The translations under genes were made by a program, and so were the position numbers. A DNA stretch of 63,290 bases from JALYUA01 sp038229875 (lineage in GTDB: Bacteria > Acidobacteriota > Thermoanaerobaculia > UBA5066 > Gp7-AA6). Shown here piece by piece: positions 37,629 through 48,487 of the stretch (the stretch's first letter is position 1; every line of letters begins with the position of its first letter). Below the pieces are notes generated by a model. That model searched no databases. It was given only the letters and a program-made list of their open reading frames with translations, and was not told the DNA's origin. The stretch spans positions 1-63,290 of the forward strand of contig JBBROA010000005.1 of the NCBI GenBank assembly GCA_038229875.1. Direction: 5' to 3'.

Positions 37629-38035
37629 TCACATTCACCTGGACCGCTGACCGGATTGCGGCGATCCTGCTGGGGGCCGCGTTTCTGGCTTTTCTCTACG
37701 TCTATTTCTTCCGGGCCCGGCGCCGGGAGGTCCTCTCGGTCCCCGCGCCGGCGCCGAGTGCGGGCGCGGCCGAGCAGGAAGCGACCATCACGGTCTCGGG
37801 CGGCTACGATCCCGAAGTGATCGTCGCGAAGAAAGGCATTCCGCTGACCCTGGTGTTCGACCGCAGGGAATCGAGCCCCTGCAGCGACGAGGTCGTGCTG
37901 CCCGAGTTCGGAATCCGGCAGAATCTCGCGGCCCACGCGAAGACCCGCATCCGCATCGTCCCGGAGCGCGCCGGCGAGTTCCCCTTCGCGTGCGGTATGA
38001 ACATGCTGCACGGCCTGCTTCGGGTCGAAGAATGA
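37625..38035 (+). CDS. membrane-anchored cupredoxin-like protein
   Basis: A 136-residue protein with one N-terminal membrane helix (about 9-29, AAILLGAAFLAFLYVYFF) and an extracytoplasmic cupredoxin-type beta domain. The domain begins ATITVSGGYDPEVIVAKKG and carries possible copper ligands: Cys in SPCSDEVV, and Cys, Met and His in FACGMNMLHG near the C-terminus. Proteins of this size beside CopA are seen as periplasmic copper carriers or sinks that take metal from the ATPase; that role is inferred. GTG 37625 overlaps the copA stop, and the gene's own stop overlaps queE (ATGA). Confidence 0.8.
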   Translation: MITFTWTADRIAAILLGAAFLAFLYVYFFRARRREVLSVPAPAPSAGAAEQEATITVSGGYDPEVIVAKKGIPLTLVFDRRESSPCSDEVVLPEFGIRQNLAAHAKTRIRIVPERAGEFPFACGMNMLHGLLRVEE

Positions 38036-38685
38036 ACGCCCCCGTGGAGACAGTGCGCGTCACCGAGATCTTCCGCTCCCTCCAGGGGGAGTCCTTGCGC
38101 GCGGGGTTTCCCTGTGCGTTCGTCCGGCTCACCGGCTGCGCGCTGCGCTGTGTCTGGTGCGACTCCGCGTACGCGTTCTCCGGCGGCGAGGAGATGGAGG
38201 TCGTGGAGGCCGCCCGCCGCGTACTGGACCTTCAGACTGAGCTCGTCGAGGTGACCGGCGGCGAGCCTCTCGAGCAGGAGGGCGTCTACCCGCTGATGGG
38301 GCTTCTTCTCGACGCCGGGCGCACGGTCCTTCTCGAAACCGGCGGCCACATCCCGATCGACCGGGTGGACCCCCGCGTGATCAAGATCGTGGACGTCAAG
38401 GCGCCCGGGAGCGGCATGGAGACCGCGAATCTGCCCGAGAACCTGGACCGCCTGGGCGCCCGCGACGAGGTGAAATTCGTCCTGGCCGACCGGCGAGACT
38501 TCGACTGGGCGCTCACGCTCGTGCGCGAGCGGAACCTCGATCGCGCGCACGCCGTCACCTTCTCACCGGCGTCGGGGAGCGTCGAGCCCGGAACTCTCGC
38601 CGAGTGGGTCCGAGACAGCGGCCGCAACATCCGGCTCGGGCTCCAGCTTCACAAGGTCCTCTGGGGAGATGTGCCGGGAAGATGA
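38032..38685 (+). CDS. queE: 7-carboxy-7-deazaguanine synthase QueE
   Basis: A 217-residue radical SAM enzyme that converts 6-carboxytetrahydropterin to 7-carboxy-7-deazaguanine in preQ0/queuosine synthesis. The N-terminal EIFRSLQGES motif is typical, and the cluster motif CX3CX2C reads CALRCVWC (about 32-39). VTGGEPLEQEG and the C-terminal LQLHKVLWG complete the fold. The start is the ATG overlapping the upstream stop (ATGA). It is coupled to queC in the same way. Confidence 0.94.
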   Translation: MNAPVETVRVTEIFRSLQGESLRAGFPCAFVRLTGCALRCVWCDSAYAFSGGEEMEVVEAARRVLDLQTELVEVTGGEPLEQEGVYPLMGLLLDAGRTVLLETGGHIPIDRVDPRVIKIVDVKAPGSGMETANLPENLDRLGARDEVKFVLADRRDFDWALTLVRERNLDRAHAVTFSPASGSVEPGTLAEWVRDSGRNIRLGLQLHKVLWGDVPGR

Positions 38686-39407
38686 GCGCACCCGCTCAGA
38701 CGCCGACGAAACCGATGAACCGTTCCTGTATCGTCCTTCTCTCCGGCGGGCTCGACTCCGCGACATGCCTCCTGATCGCGCGCACGGAAGGGTTCGACGT
38801 GCTCGCCCTCTCGTTTGAGTACGGACAGCGGCACGCGATCGAGCTCGAGCGGGCGCGCGCGCTAGCCGCCCGCTACGGCGTGCGCGAGCATCGGGTCGCG
38901 CGGATCGATCTTCCGGTGCCGGCCGCGTCGGCGCTGACCGACGCGGCGCGCGAAATCCCGAAGGACAGTCTCGGAGCCGAGGCGATCCCGGCGACCTACG
39001 TCCCGGCGCGGAACACGCTTTTTCTGGCGCACGCGCTCGCCTGGGCGGAGGCGGCGGAGGCGCGCGACATCTTCATCGGGGCGAACGCGCTCGATTATTC
39101 GGGGTACCCCGACTGCCGGCCGGAGTTTCTCGCCGCGTTCGAGACGATGGCGAACCTCGGCACCCGTGCAGGGGCCGGCGGGGAGACCTTCCGAATCCGT
39201 GCGCCGCTCCTCGCGATGACGAAGGCCGAGATCGTCGCGACGGGCGCGGCGCTCGGCCTCGATTTCGCGCTGACGTCGTCCTGCTACGACCCCGGCCCGG
39301 ACGCTCGCCCCTGCGGCCGCTGCGACTCGTGCCTCCTGCGCGAAAAGGGCTTCCGGGAGGCCGGCGTTTCTGACCCGGTCCGGTCGCGCGGATCTCAACT
39401 GCTGTGA
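38682..39407 (+). CDS. queC: 7-cyano-7-deazaguanine synthase QueC
   Basis: A 241-residue ATP-dependent enzyme that turns CDG into preQ0. The P-loop of the PP-ATPase fold is LLSGGLDSATC (~16-26). FEYGQRHAIEL and VPARNTLFL follow. The zinc site near the C-terminus is CYDPGPDARPCGRCDSC, with four cysteines. ATG 38682 overlaps the queE stop (ATGA); an internal ATG at 38714-38716 is closer to the usual family start. queD and queF are not in view. Confidence 0.95.
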   Translation: MSAPAQTPTKPMNRSCIVLLSGGLDSATCLLIARTEGFDVLALSFEYGQRHAIELERARALAARYGVREHRVARIDLPVPAASALTDAAREIPKDSLGAEAIPATYVPARNTLFLAHALAWAEAAEARDIFIGANALDYSGYPDCRPEFLAAFETMANLGTRAGAGGETFRIRAPLLAMTKAEIVATGAALGLDFALTSSCYDPGPDARPCGRCDSCLLREKGFREAGVSDPVRSRGSQLL

Positions 39408-39503
39408 ATGCAGGGTGACACTTCTCCGCTCATATTTTATCTTTCGACTGCGCGATGAGCAGTGCGGGCCTGAGCCCGCCCGTTTGCGCGGAAAGAGACC
39501 GCA

Positions 39504-42143
<2,640 letters not shown>

Positions 42144-42170
42144 GGGGCCGTCATTTCAGAAGTCAAAAGC

Positions 42171-42218
42171 GTTCAGCGCCCATGTTGCATGTTGCATGGT
42201 GCATGTTGACTGCTGAAC
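42171..42218. repeat. hairpin enclosing four 7-bp tandem repeats
   Basis: GTTCAGC (42171-42177) and GCTGAAC (42212-42218) are perfect inverted arms. Inside them 42181-42208 is four tandem 7-mers: CATGTTG twice, CATGGTG, then CATGTTG. It lies between clpB and the HtrA gene. Confidence 0.6.
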
Positions 42219-42315
42219 CGTTTCGGCGGGTCTTTTTGGTGGCGCGCGGGCGCCTGTTGACGTCGGGACCGCCGTCCGCAGGAATGCCGGAGTCGCCCGG
42301 CCCGTTTCGGGTGCC

Positions 42316-43650
42316 GTGAGACGAGCCGTCGGGACCTGCGCCGCCGTGGCCCTCCTCTTTTCGACCGTCGCATACGTCGCTTCCGCCGCTCCTTTGCCCT
42401 CCCGCCGGAGCGAGATCGTCGAGGTTGTCGATAAGGTTTCGCCGGCCGTCGTGAACATCGCCGCGGAGCAGCTCGTCACCCGCCGCACCGGATCGTGGGA
42501 CGACTTCTTCTTCGGTCTCGATCCGCGGCCCCGCCGGGAAACCGCGCAGTCGCTGGGGTCGGGGGCGATCATCGACCCGAAGGGCATCATCCTGACGAAC
42601 GACCACGTCATCTCGGGCGCATCGAGGATTCTCGCCACGACGAAATCCGGTGTCGAGCTCGAGTGCGAGGTGGTCGGCTCCGACGCGGACAACGATCTGG
42701 CCGTGCTCCGCGTCAAGAAACCCGGAGCGCCGCTTCCAACCCTGAAGCTCGGAACCTCGAGCGACATCCTGATCGGCGAGACGATCGTGGCGATCGGAAA
42801 CCCGTTCGGCTTCTCGAACACGGTGACGGCCGGCGTCGTTTCCGCGATGGGCCGGAGCGTGCGCGGCAACGACAATCAGCGGGTCTACACGGATTTCATC
42901 CAGATCGACGCCCCGATCAACCCCGGAAATTCCGGCGGCCCTGTCGTCAACATCCAGGGCGAGATGATCGGCATCGCGACCGCGATCATCGGCGGAGCGC
43001 AGGGCATCGGCTTCGCGATCCCGGTGGACCGGGCGAAGCGGATCGTCGCGGACCTGCGCCAGTACGGATCCGTGCGCGCGGTGTGGATCGGCGCGCGCGG
43101 CCGCACGCTCACGGCCGGCGAAGAAAGGGCCGGCCAGCGCCGCCCGCGGGGGTTCCGAATCCGCTCGGTGGAGTCGGCCTCACCGGCGGAGCGCGCGGGC
43201 ATCAAGGCAGGAGACACGGTCGTCTCGATCGATGGCGCCCCGATCGACTCGCAGGAGGCGTTCGAGACCGCGCTTTCGACCCGCGGCCCCGGCAAGCCGA
43301 TGAAGCTCGTGCTTCGGAGCGGGACTGGCGAGCGCGAGCGCGACCGCACGGTCACGATTTCGGGCGAGCCGCCGCCCGGCGACTACGGCATCCGGCGGCT
43401 CCGGACCGACCTCGGGATGACGGTGCGATCCGGCGGTACCGGGCTCAGGATCACGATCGTGGATCCTCGCGGCGGCGCCGCGAAGGCGGGCCTCGAGAAC
43501 GGCGACATCCTGATCGGCTTAAACGGCACGGAAGTTCGAGATCCCGAGGACGTGAACAAGATCTTCGCCCGGGACCACAACCGCAGCACGCTGGTCATGG
43601 AAGTCGCGCGCGGCCGGTTCTCCTATACCCTCACGTTCCCGCTGGCGTAA
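42316..43650 (+). CDS. periplasmic HtrA/DegP-type serine protease with two PDZ domains
   Basis: A 444-residue trypsin-like protease. A short signal peptide (about 1-24, ending VASAAP) directs export. The catalytic triad is His in TNDHVISG (~96), Asp in DADNDLAVL (~127) and Ser in NPGNSGGPV (~205). Two PDZ domains follow: the first with ERAGIKAGDTVVSIDG (~294-310), the second with KAGLENGDILIGLNG (~392-406). Such proteases degrade misfolded envelope proteins. GTG 42316 is the only start before the signal peptide. Position after clpB fits a protein-quality-control cluster. Confidence 0.92.
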   Translation: MRRAVGTCAAVALLFSTVAYVASAAPLPSRRSEIVEVVDKVSPAVVNIAAEQLVTRRTGSWDDFFFGLDPRPRRETAQSLGSGAIIDPKGIILTNDHVISGASRILATTKSGVELECEVVGSDADNDLAVLRVKKPGAPLPTLKLGTSSDILIGETIVAIGNPFGFSNTVTAGVVSAMGRSVRGNDNQRVYTDFIQIDAPINPGNSGGPVVNIQGEMIGIATAIIGGAQGIGFAIPVDRAKRIVADLRQYGSVRAVWIGARGRTLTAGEERAGQRRPRGFRIRSVESASPAERAGIKAGDTVVSIDGAPIDSQEAFETALSTRGPGKPMKLVLRSGTGERERDRTVTISGEPPPGDYGIRRLRTDLGMTVRSGGTGLRITIVDPRGGAAKAGLENGDILIGLNGTEVRDPEDVNKIFARDHNRSTLVMEVARGRFSYTLTFPLA

Positions 43651-43675
43651 ATCCGACTTGGAGGCCCGTGACCGG

Positions 43676-44611
43676 TCACGGTCTCGGGGAAGCCGGCTTC
43701 CGGATTCGTAATTCCGAAACGACGATCCCCGCCAGCACGAGCGCCCCTCCGATCATCCCGCGCGTCCCGAGCTTGTCGTGCAGGAGCCAGGCTCCGAAGA
43801 TCGCCGCCATGACGGGCTCGAGCGCGAAAATGATCGCGGCGTGCGTCGCGGACATTTTGCCCTGCGCCCACGTCTGCGAGAAGAACGTCCCGACGGTCCC
43901 GACAGAGCCGAGATAGAGCACGCTCCAGAGAAAGGTGCCTCCCCAGACAACGCGGCGCGCCTCCGCGGCCGCTTCCGGAAGGCCCGACAGTGCCGGAATC
44001 CGCAGGAGGAGAGAGGCGAGGCCGGACACCACCACCACCGTCGCGAGCTGGACGGCGGTCAGCCACACCGCGTCCTGACGCGCCGAGCGCTCGGAGAGCT
44101 CGACGATGTAGAAGGCGAAGACGACTCCGCAGCCGAACACGAGGACGTCCCCGCGGCCGATCGCGCCGCCGTCCGTCGGGAAGGTGAGCAGCAGAAAACC
44201 GACTGCCGCCAGCGCGAAGCCCGCCGCGTTTTCGAGGGACGGCAGCCTCCGGTTGCGCAGATACGCGGCGAAGGGAGTCAGCACCACGGAGAGGCCCGTC
44301 AGGAACCCGGCCTTCGAAGCCGTCGTTGTCGGGATGCCCAGGACCTGCAGCGTCATCCCTCCCGCGAGCAGGAGCCCGACCACGAGGCCGTCCCGCCAGA
44401 GGCCGGGGCTTCTGCGCCGGAAGAACAGAAGCGGCGCGAGAAGAGCGGAGGCGATTGCGAAACGCCAGAACAGAAACTGGAGCGGCGGTGACGACTCGAA
44501 GGCGTTCTTGACGACCACGAACGAGGAGCCCCAGACCACCGTCACGCCGATGAGCACGGCATCGGCGCGCAGCGATCCCGGCGCCCGAGCGCCCGAGGCT
44601 TTCTCCGTCAT
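43676..44611 (-). CDS. EamA-family (DMT superfamily) transporter
   Basis: A 311-residue membrane protein with ten predicted helices in two EamA repeats. The first repeat starts VTVVWGSSFVVVKNAF, the second ends in SATHAAIIFALEPVMAAIFGAWLLHDKLG, the classical wording of drug/metabolite exporters. Substrates of this family are very diverse and cannot be read from sequence. It is convergent with the HtrA gene and diverges from gltX. A TAGCCT box lies 9 nt upstream of the ATG. Confidence 0.9.
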   Translation of the reverse strand: MTEKASGARAPGSLRADAVLIGVTVVWGSSFVVVKNAFESSPPLQFLFWRFAIASALLAPLLFFRRRSPGLWRDGLVVGLLLAGGMTLQVLGIPTTTASKAGFLTGLSVVLTPFAAYLRNRRLPSLENAAGFALAAVGFLLLTFPTDGGAIGRGDVLVFGCGVVFAFYIVELSERSARQDAVWLTAVQLATVVVVSGLASLLLRIPALSGLPEAAAEARRVVWGGTFLWSVLYLGSVGTVGTFFSQTWAQGKMSATHAAIIFALEPVMAAIFGAWLLHDKLGTRGMIGGALVLAGIVVSELRIRKPASPRP

Positions 44612-44620
44612 GGCGGCGAC

Positions 44621-44626
44621 AGGCTA
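44621..44626 (-). promoter_or_regulatory. -10 box TAGCCT of the EamA gene
   Basis: TAGCCT ends 9 nt before the ATG at 44611, leaderless-type spacing. Confidence 0.4.
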
Positions 44627-44676
44627 GCAGCTGGCATCCGGGCGGCGAATTCGCCTCGCGGCGTCCGGCAGCCTGC

Positions 44677-44682
44677 TAGCAT
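44677..44682 (+). promoter_or_regulatory. -10 box TAGCAT of gltX
   Basis: TAGCAT ends 7 nt before the TTG start of gltX at 44690, leaderless-type spacing with a non-ATG start. Confidence 0.4.
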
Positions 44683-44689
44683 CGGCGGC

Positions 44690-46147
44690 TTGCACGAGTC
44701 GAGCTCTCCCCCGCGCGTCCGCTTCGCGCCGTCTCCGACGGGATCCCTGCACGTCGGCGGCGCACGGACGGCCCTCTACAACCTTCTCTTCGCGCGGCGC
44801 GAGAAGGGCACGTTCATCCTGCGCATCGAGGACACCGACGTCGAGCGCTCCCGCGAAGAGCTGTCCGGCCAGATCCTCTCGGCGATGGAGTGGCTCGGCC
44901 TCGATTACGACGAGGGGCCGTTCTACCAGTCGTCGCGGATGGAGCTGTACCGGGCGGCGATCGAGCGCCTCATCGCGCGGGGAAGGGCGTACCGCGCGTT
45001 CGAGACAGCCGAGGAGCTCGACGTCGAGCGGAAAAAGGCGGATGCGGCGGGCCGCGCGTACCGCTACTCGGGCGCCGGCCGCGACATCTCACCCGATGAG
45101 AGCGACCGCCGCGCGCGGGCGGGCGAACGGCACGTCGTGCGCCTCAAGATGCCGGCCGGAACGATCGTGGTCGAAGACCTGGTGCGCGGACGGGTCGAGT
45201 TCCCTCCGGAGGCGCTCGACGATTTCGTCCTCGTCCGGTCGGATGGACATCCGCTGTACCACTTCTGCGTCTGCGTCGACGACGCCGAGATGCGGATCAC
45301 GCACGTGCTCCGCGGAGACGATCACCTGGCGAACACTCCGAAGCACGTCGCCCTCTTCGACGCGCTCGGCGTCCCGGTGCCCGCGTTCGCGCACCTGGGG
45401 ATGATCCTGGGGACCGACCGCAAGAAGCTCTCGAAGCGTCACGGCGCCGCCGCGGTCGAGGAGTGGCGCGAAGTCGGCATTCTTCCCGAGGCGCTCGTCA
45501 ACTTTCTCGCCTTGCTCGGTTGGTCGCCGGGCGACGACCGCGAGATCCTGACGAGGGAGGAAATGGAGCGCGAGTTCTCGATCGACCGCATCGGGGCGTC
45601 TCCCTCGGTCTTCGACCCCGAGAAGCTGCTGTGGATGAACGCGCAGTACATCGCGAAGATGCCCGCGGCGGAGATCCTGGCCCGGTGCGTGCCGTGGCTT
45701 CCCGTGCCGCCTCCGCGCGAGGTCGCGCTCGCCGCGATCGAGCTGCATCGCACGCGGGCCCGCACGACCGTCGAGATGGCGCGAGCGGTTGCGACGTATG
45801 CCTCCGACCCGGAGCTCTACGAGCCGGACGGCCTGAAGAAGCAGGTGAAGCCCGACACCGCCGCGCAGATGGGAAAGTTTCTCGAGCGCGTCGCCGCGGT
45901 TTCCGAATGGACCGTGGGCCCCCTCGAGGCGGCGCTGCGGGCGAGCGCCGAGGAACAGGGCATTTCCGCCGGCAAGCTGATCCACCCGACGCGGCTGGCG
46001 CTGACGGGAGTGACGGTGGGCGCACCGCTCTTCGACGTGGTCGCGCTGCTCGGCAAAGAAACAGCTCTGCGCCGGCTCAAGATCTTCCTCGACAGGATCG
46101 CGCCGAAGAGCCCGGAAGGGAATCCGGAAGAATCGACTGACAGCTAG
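44690..46147 (+). CDS. gltX: glutamyl-tRNA synthetase
   Basis: A 485-residue class I aminoacyl-tRNA synthetase that charges tRNA-Glu. The N-terminal RFAPSPTGSLHVGGARTAL contains the HIGH-type motif (HVGG), and KLSKRHGA (~246-253) is the KMSKS equivalent. LRIEDTDVERS binds ATP/Glu. The C-terminal helical anticodon-binding part is complete. The tRNA-Gln gene at 54287 exists, so whether GltX is discriminating or also charges tRNA-Gln (with GatCAB) is open. TTG 44690 is the only start before the motif. The stop shares a CTAG with the convergent gene. Confidence 0.96.
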   Translation: MHESSSPPRVRFAPSPTGSLHVGGARTALYNLLFARREKGTFILRIEDTDVERSREELSGQILSAMEWLGLDYDEGPFYQSSRMELYRAAIERLIARGRAYRAFETAEELDVERKKADAAGRAYRYSGAGRDISPDESDRRARAGERHVVRLKMPAGTIVVEDLVRGRVEFPPEALDDFVLVRSDGHPLYHFCVCVDDAEMRITHVLRGDDHLANTPKHVALFDALGVPVPAFAHLGMILGTDRKKLSKRHGAAAVEEWREVGILPEALVNFLALLGWSPGDDREILTREEMEREFSIDRIGASPSVFDPEKLLWMNAQYIAKMPAAEILARCVPWLPVPPPREVALAAIELHRTRARTTVEMARAVATYASDPELYEPDGLKKQVKPDTAAQMGKFLERVAAVSEWTVGPLEAALRASAEEQGISAGKLIHPTRLALTGVTVGAPLFDVVALLGKETALRRLKIFLDRIAPKSPEGNPEESTDS

Positions 46148-46485
46148 GATTCGTCGAGCCGGTACTCCTCGCGCAGGTGGTGCAGGTCTTTCAAGGCGCC
46201 GCGCAGCACGGTGATCACCCGCGAGACTTCGCGCCCGTAAAACTTCATCTCCGCGTCGCAGTCGGTGAGGCCGTAGATCGCCTCGTCCTTCTCGAGTCGG
46301 TCCTTCTCGAAGTTCAATCGCTCGATCAACTCGTCGAGCTCGGACCGAAGGACGAACGCGACGTCGCGAACGCCCATGAAGCGGCTGCACTGGGGGCAAT
46401 GCACTTCCAGGTTCGCTTCCTCGGGAACGGCGTCGATCACAAACTGACGTTCGCATCGCGGGCATTCGAAGACTTCCGGAATCAT
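46144..46485 (-). CDS. zinc-ribbon protein with C-terminal helical region
   Basis: A 113-residue protein. Residues 8-33 form a zinc ribbon with two cysteine pairs (C8/C11 in FECPRC, C30/C33 in VHCPQC). Residues ~48-110 are helical and highly charged (ELDELIERLNFEKDRLEKDE, then LRGALKDLHHLREEYRL), likely a coiled coil. No family is recognised; small nucleic-acid-associated or chaperone-like roles are possible. The ATG at 46485 is chosen over the upstream one because the CXXC motif follows at once and a TACACT box sits 10 nt before it. The TAG overlaps the gltX TAG. Confidence 0.7.
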   Translation of the reverse strand: MIPEVFECPRCERQFVIDAVPEEANLEVHCPQCSRFMGVRDVAFVLRSELDELIERLNFEKDRLEKDEAIYGLTDCDAEMKFYGREVSRVITVLRGALKDLHHLREEYRLDES

Positions 46486-46495
46486 GACGAGCCCA

Positions 46496-46501
46496 AGTGT
46501 A
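46496..46501 (-). promoter_or_regulatory. -10 box TACACT of the zinc-ribbon gene
   Basis: TACACT ends 10 nt before the ATG at 46485. Confidence 0.35.
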
Positions 46502-46902
46502 CGCGCCGGCGCCTGGAACTCCGATGCCCATTTTTGGGGACGCCATGGTGGCATCCGTCGAAAGTTTTCCGGCACACGTTCTGCTTGCGCCGACCGGGTA
46601 CGATTCGCCGCGAGCGAAGAACAACTGCGGCAGGGAAAGCTTCCGGCGGGGAAAGCTGGAAGTGTCTGCTCGTTCTCGCCGCAACGCTCGTGGCGTCGCC
46701 GCGGCCGCAGCCGTTCGCGAGCTCGAAGGATCTTTTTGGTTCTCTCAGACGAGGCGTCGCAGCCGTCGACTCTGGAAACCTGGCTGAATCCGCGAGTGAC
46801 TCCTAAACTGGGCGCCGGAGATCAAGTAGCGGTGGTGCGCGCGTTGAGTTCGCCCGGTCCGGAGGCCGCCCGAGCGAAGGCGGCAGAACGGACCGCTCAG
46901 CA
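46502..46902. other. 400-bp stretch, possible gene remnant
   Basis: No intact gene. One plus-strand frame ending at 46806 reads a hydrophobic signal-peptide-like stretch (CLLVLAATLVASPRPQPFA) followed by DLFGSLRRGVAAVDSGNL, which could be the N-terminus of a decayed secreted TPR-type protein. It lacks a good start and stops soon after. Confidence 0.35.
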
Positions 46903-46908
46903 TAAGAT
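46903..46908 (+). promoter_or_regulatory. -10 box TAAGAT upstream of a 13-codon mini-ORF
   Basis: TAAGAT ends 7 nt before the ATG at 46916, the same spacing as at other leaderless-type starts in this window. Confidence 0.45.
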
Positions 46909-46915
46909 CGACGGC

Positions 46916-46957
46916 ATGACTCCCTCGGCTCCGCTTCGCGCGCCACAATTTTCTTGA
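46916..46957 (+). CDS. possible 13-codon leader peptide
   Basis: ATG 46916 opens a 13-codon frame (MTPSAPLRAPQFS) whose TGA overlaps a TTG at 46954 that is in frame with the nitroreductase-like gene (TTGA). With TAAGAT 7 nt upstream it may be a leaderless mini-ORF that delivers ribosomes to the downstream start. It could also be chance. Confidence 0.35.
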   Translation: MTPSAPLRAPQFS

Positions 46958-46965
46958 GCCGACGC

Positions 46966-48147
46966 ATGGATCGCAGATCGTTCTTAAAGGCAGGTGGCGC
47001 GATCGTCGTGCTGGCGGCGGGAGGAGGAGTTTGGCGGGCATACGATCAGGGCGTTTTCAATGTGGGCGAAGGGCCGGCCTACGAGCCCTGGAAAGACTGG
47101 CGGAGTGGCCCGTCGGATGGCCCCCTCGCGCTGGTGCGTGCCGCGATTCTCGCGGCGAGCCCGCACAACACGCAGCCCTGGCTTTTCAGAGTCGGTGATT
47201 CGGGGATCGACTTGTACATCGACACGAAGCGGAACGTTGGCGCACTCGATCCCTTTCTGCGGGAGGCGCACATCGGGATGGGCTGCGCCTTGGAGAACCT
47301 GATGCTTGCCGCCGCCGCCAATGGTTTCGCGGCAACTGCGACTCTGTCTCCCGGAGAGCTTGGGCCGATTCCCGCTGAGCCGACGCCCAAGCTCGTGGCG
47401 CGGGTCGATCTCGCTCCGGGTCAACGTCAGGAAAACGTCCTCTACGACTCGATTCCGCGCCGTCATACGAATCGCAGCCCCTACGATCCGAAGAAGCCCC
47501 TCCCGCCCGAATTCGTTCAAGCGCTGCAGGCGCTGGTGCGTGACGAGACAGATGTCAAACTGTTTCTCTTCGCGGACGAGGCCGTGCGAACGAAGATCGT
47601 TGCGATCAGCTCCGCGGCGAATACCGAGATCTACTCCGATCCGGAGGTCATGCGCGGCAACGAGCGGTGGATTCGGACCAGGTGGAGCTCAGTCCAGAGG
47701 TTCCGAGACGGCCTGACGATAGACTCCTTCGGACTCCCTTCCGTCACGACCGCGATCGCCAAGATGATCCCCGCGGGGATGTTGAGGCGGGTCGTGTCAA
47801 GCGCGGCGAAGGATGGCTACTCAGAATTGATGCTGAGCGCACCACTGATCGGGATGATTGCGCTGCGCAACCGCTACGATTGTGAGCAGAATCTGCGCGC
47901 TGGGCGAGTCTGGCAGCGAGCGCATCTCTTCGCGACGGCCCGCGGTGTCGCCGGGCGTCCCTGCAACGAAGCGGCAGAAATGGTGGATCACGAGAGGACT
48001 CTGGGCAGGGAGCCACGGCGAGCTGCCCTGTTGGCGGAGATCATCGGCGACGCGGCCTGGCAGCCGACCTTCGTTTTCTATATGGGCGATCCGTTCCTGG
48101 CAGGAAAAGCGAGCCCGCGGCGACCAGTACAGGACGTTGTCGTCTGA
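46966..48147 (+). CDS. Tat-exported nitroreductase-like (Acg-type) protein
   Basis: A 393-residue protein of the nitroreductase superfamily resembling the Acg family of mycobacteria. The N-terminus is a twin-arginine signal (MDRRSFLKAGGAIVVLAAGGG), so it should be exported folded, with cofactor, by the Tat system. The core has ILAASPHNTQPWLFRV (~60-75), IGMGCALENLMLAA, the RRHTNRSPYDP segment (~165) and WQPTFVFYMGDP near the end. Substrate is unknown; some Acg-type proteins sequester FMN rather than catalyse. TTG 46954, coupled to the upstream mini-ORF, is an alternative start adding four residues. Confidence 0.82.
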   Translation: MDRRSFLKAGGAIVVLAAGGGVWRAYDQGVFNVGEGPAYEPWKDWRSGPSDGPLALVRAAILAASPHNTQPWLFRVGDSGIDLYIDTKRNVGALDPFLREAHIGMGCALENLMLAAAANGFAATATLSPGELGPIPAEPTPKLVARVDLAPGQRQENVLYDSIPRRHTNRSPYDPKKPLPPEFVQALQALVRDETDVKLFLFADEAVRTKIVAISSAANTEIYSDPEVMRGNERWIRTRWSSVQRFRDGLTIDSFGLPSVTTAIAKMIPAGMLRRVVSSAAKDGYSELMLSAPLIGMIALRNRYDCEQNLRAGRVWQRAHLFATARGVAGRPCNEAAEMVDHERTLGREPRRAALLAEIIGDAAWQPTFVFYMGDPFLAGKASPRRPVQDVVV

Positions 48148-48487
48148 GCGCCGGCCTGTCTGCTTCGGATGCAGCCAAACGGTCTGGCCGAGGGCGGTCG
48201 GATTTGGCCCCTGCCTTATTGAGCTCGAGTGAAAGGAGCCGGTGCCCGGCAGCTCAGAGATTCGAAGCGAGGAGCAGGTTTGCCTCGCGGGAGCCGGAGC
48301 GGAGGCAATTGTATCGGCTGGCCACCATGAACGCCTTCCGAACCCTCCGGCCGAGGGAGGCGGAGCGCCGGATCAGCCGACGTGATTGGCTGCGAACCAG
48401 CGAACAAACCCCGAAGGCGATCGCCGACCCATTGAGAGGGAGGATCGAACCCGGCGGGGGTTCACGGCGGGCGCCGGCCGAGGTCAG
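48148..48487. other. 340-bp gap without a supported gene
   Basis: Between two convergent genes. No coding signal, RNA gene or strong hairpin was recognised. A ~36-bp segment at 48316-48352 resembles one at 51299-51334 on the other side of kinase 2, with many mismatches. Confidence 0.35.

Noticed and set aside
39410..39503. Heat-shock (sigma32 or CIRCE) promoter upstream of clpB
   Set aside because: An AT-rich block is present, but no CIRCE inverted repeat and no adequate -35/-10 pair was found.
46560..46806. Possible signal-peptide-bearing gene remnant
   Set aside because: A hydrophobic stretch is visible, but there is no credible start and the frame stops after ~20 further residues; kept only as a note in the gap entry.
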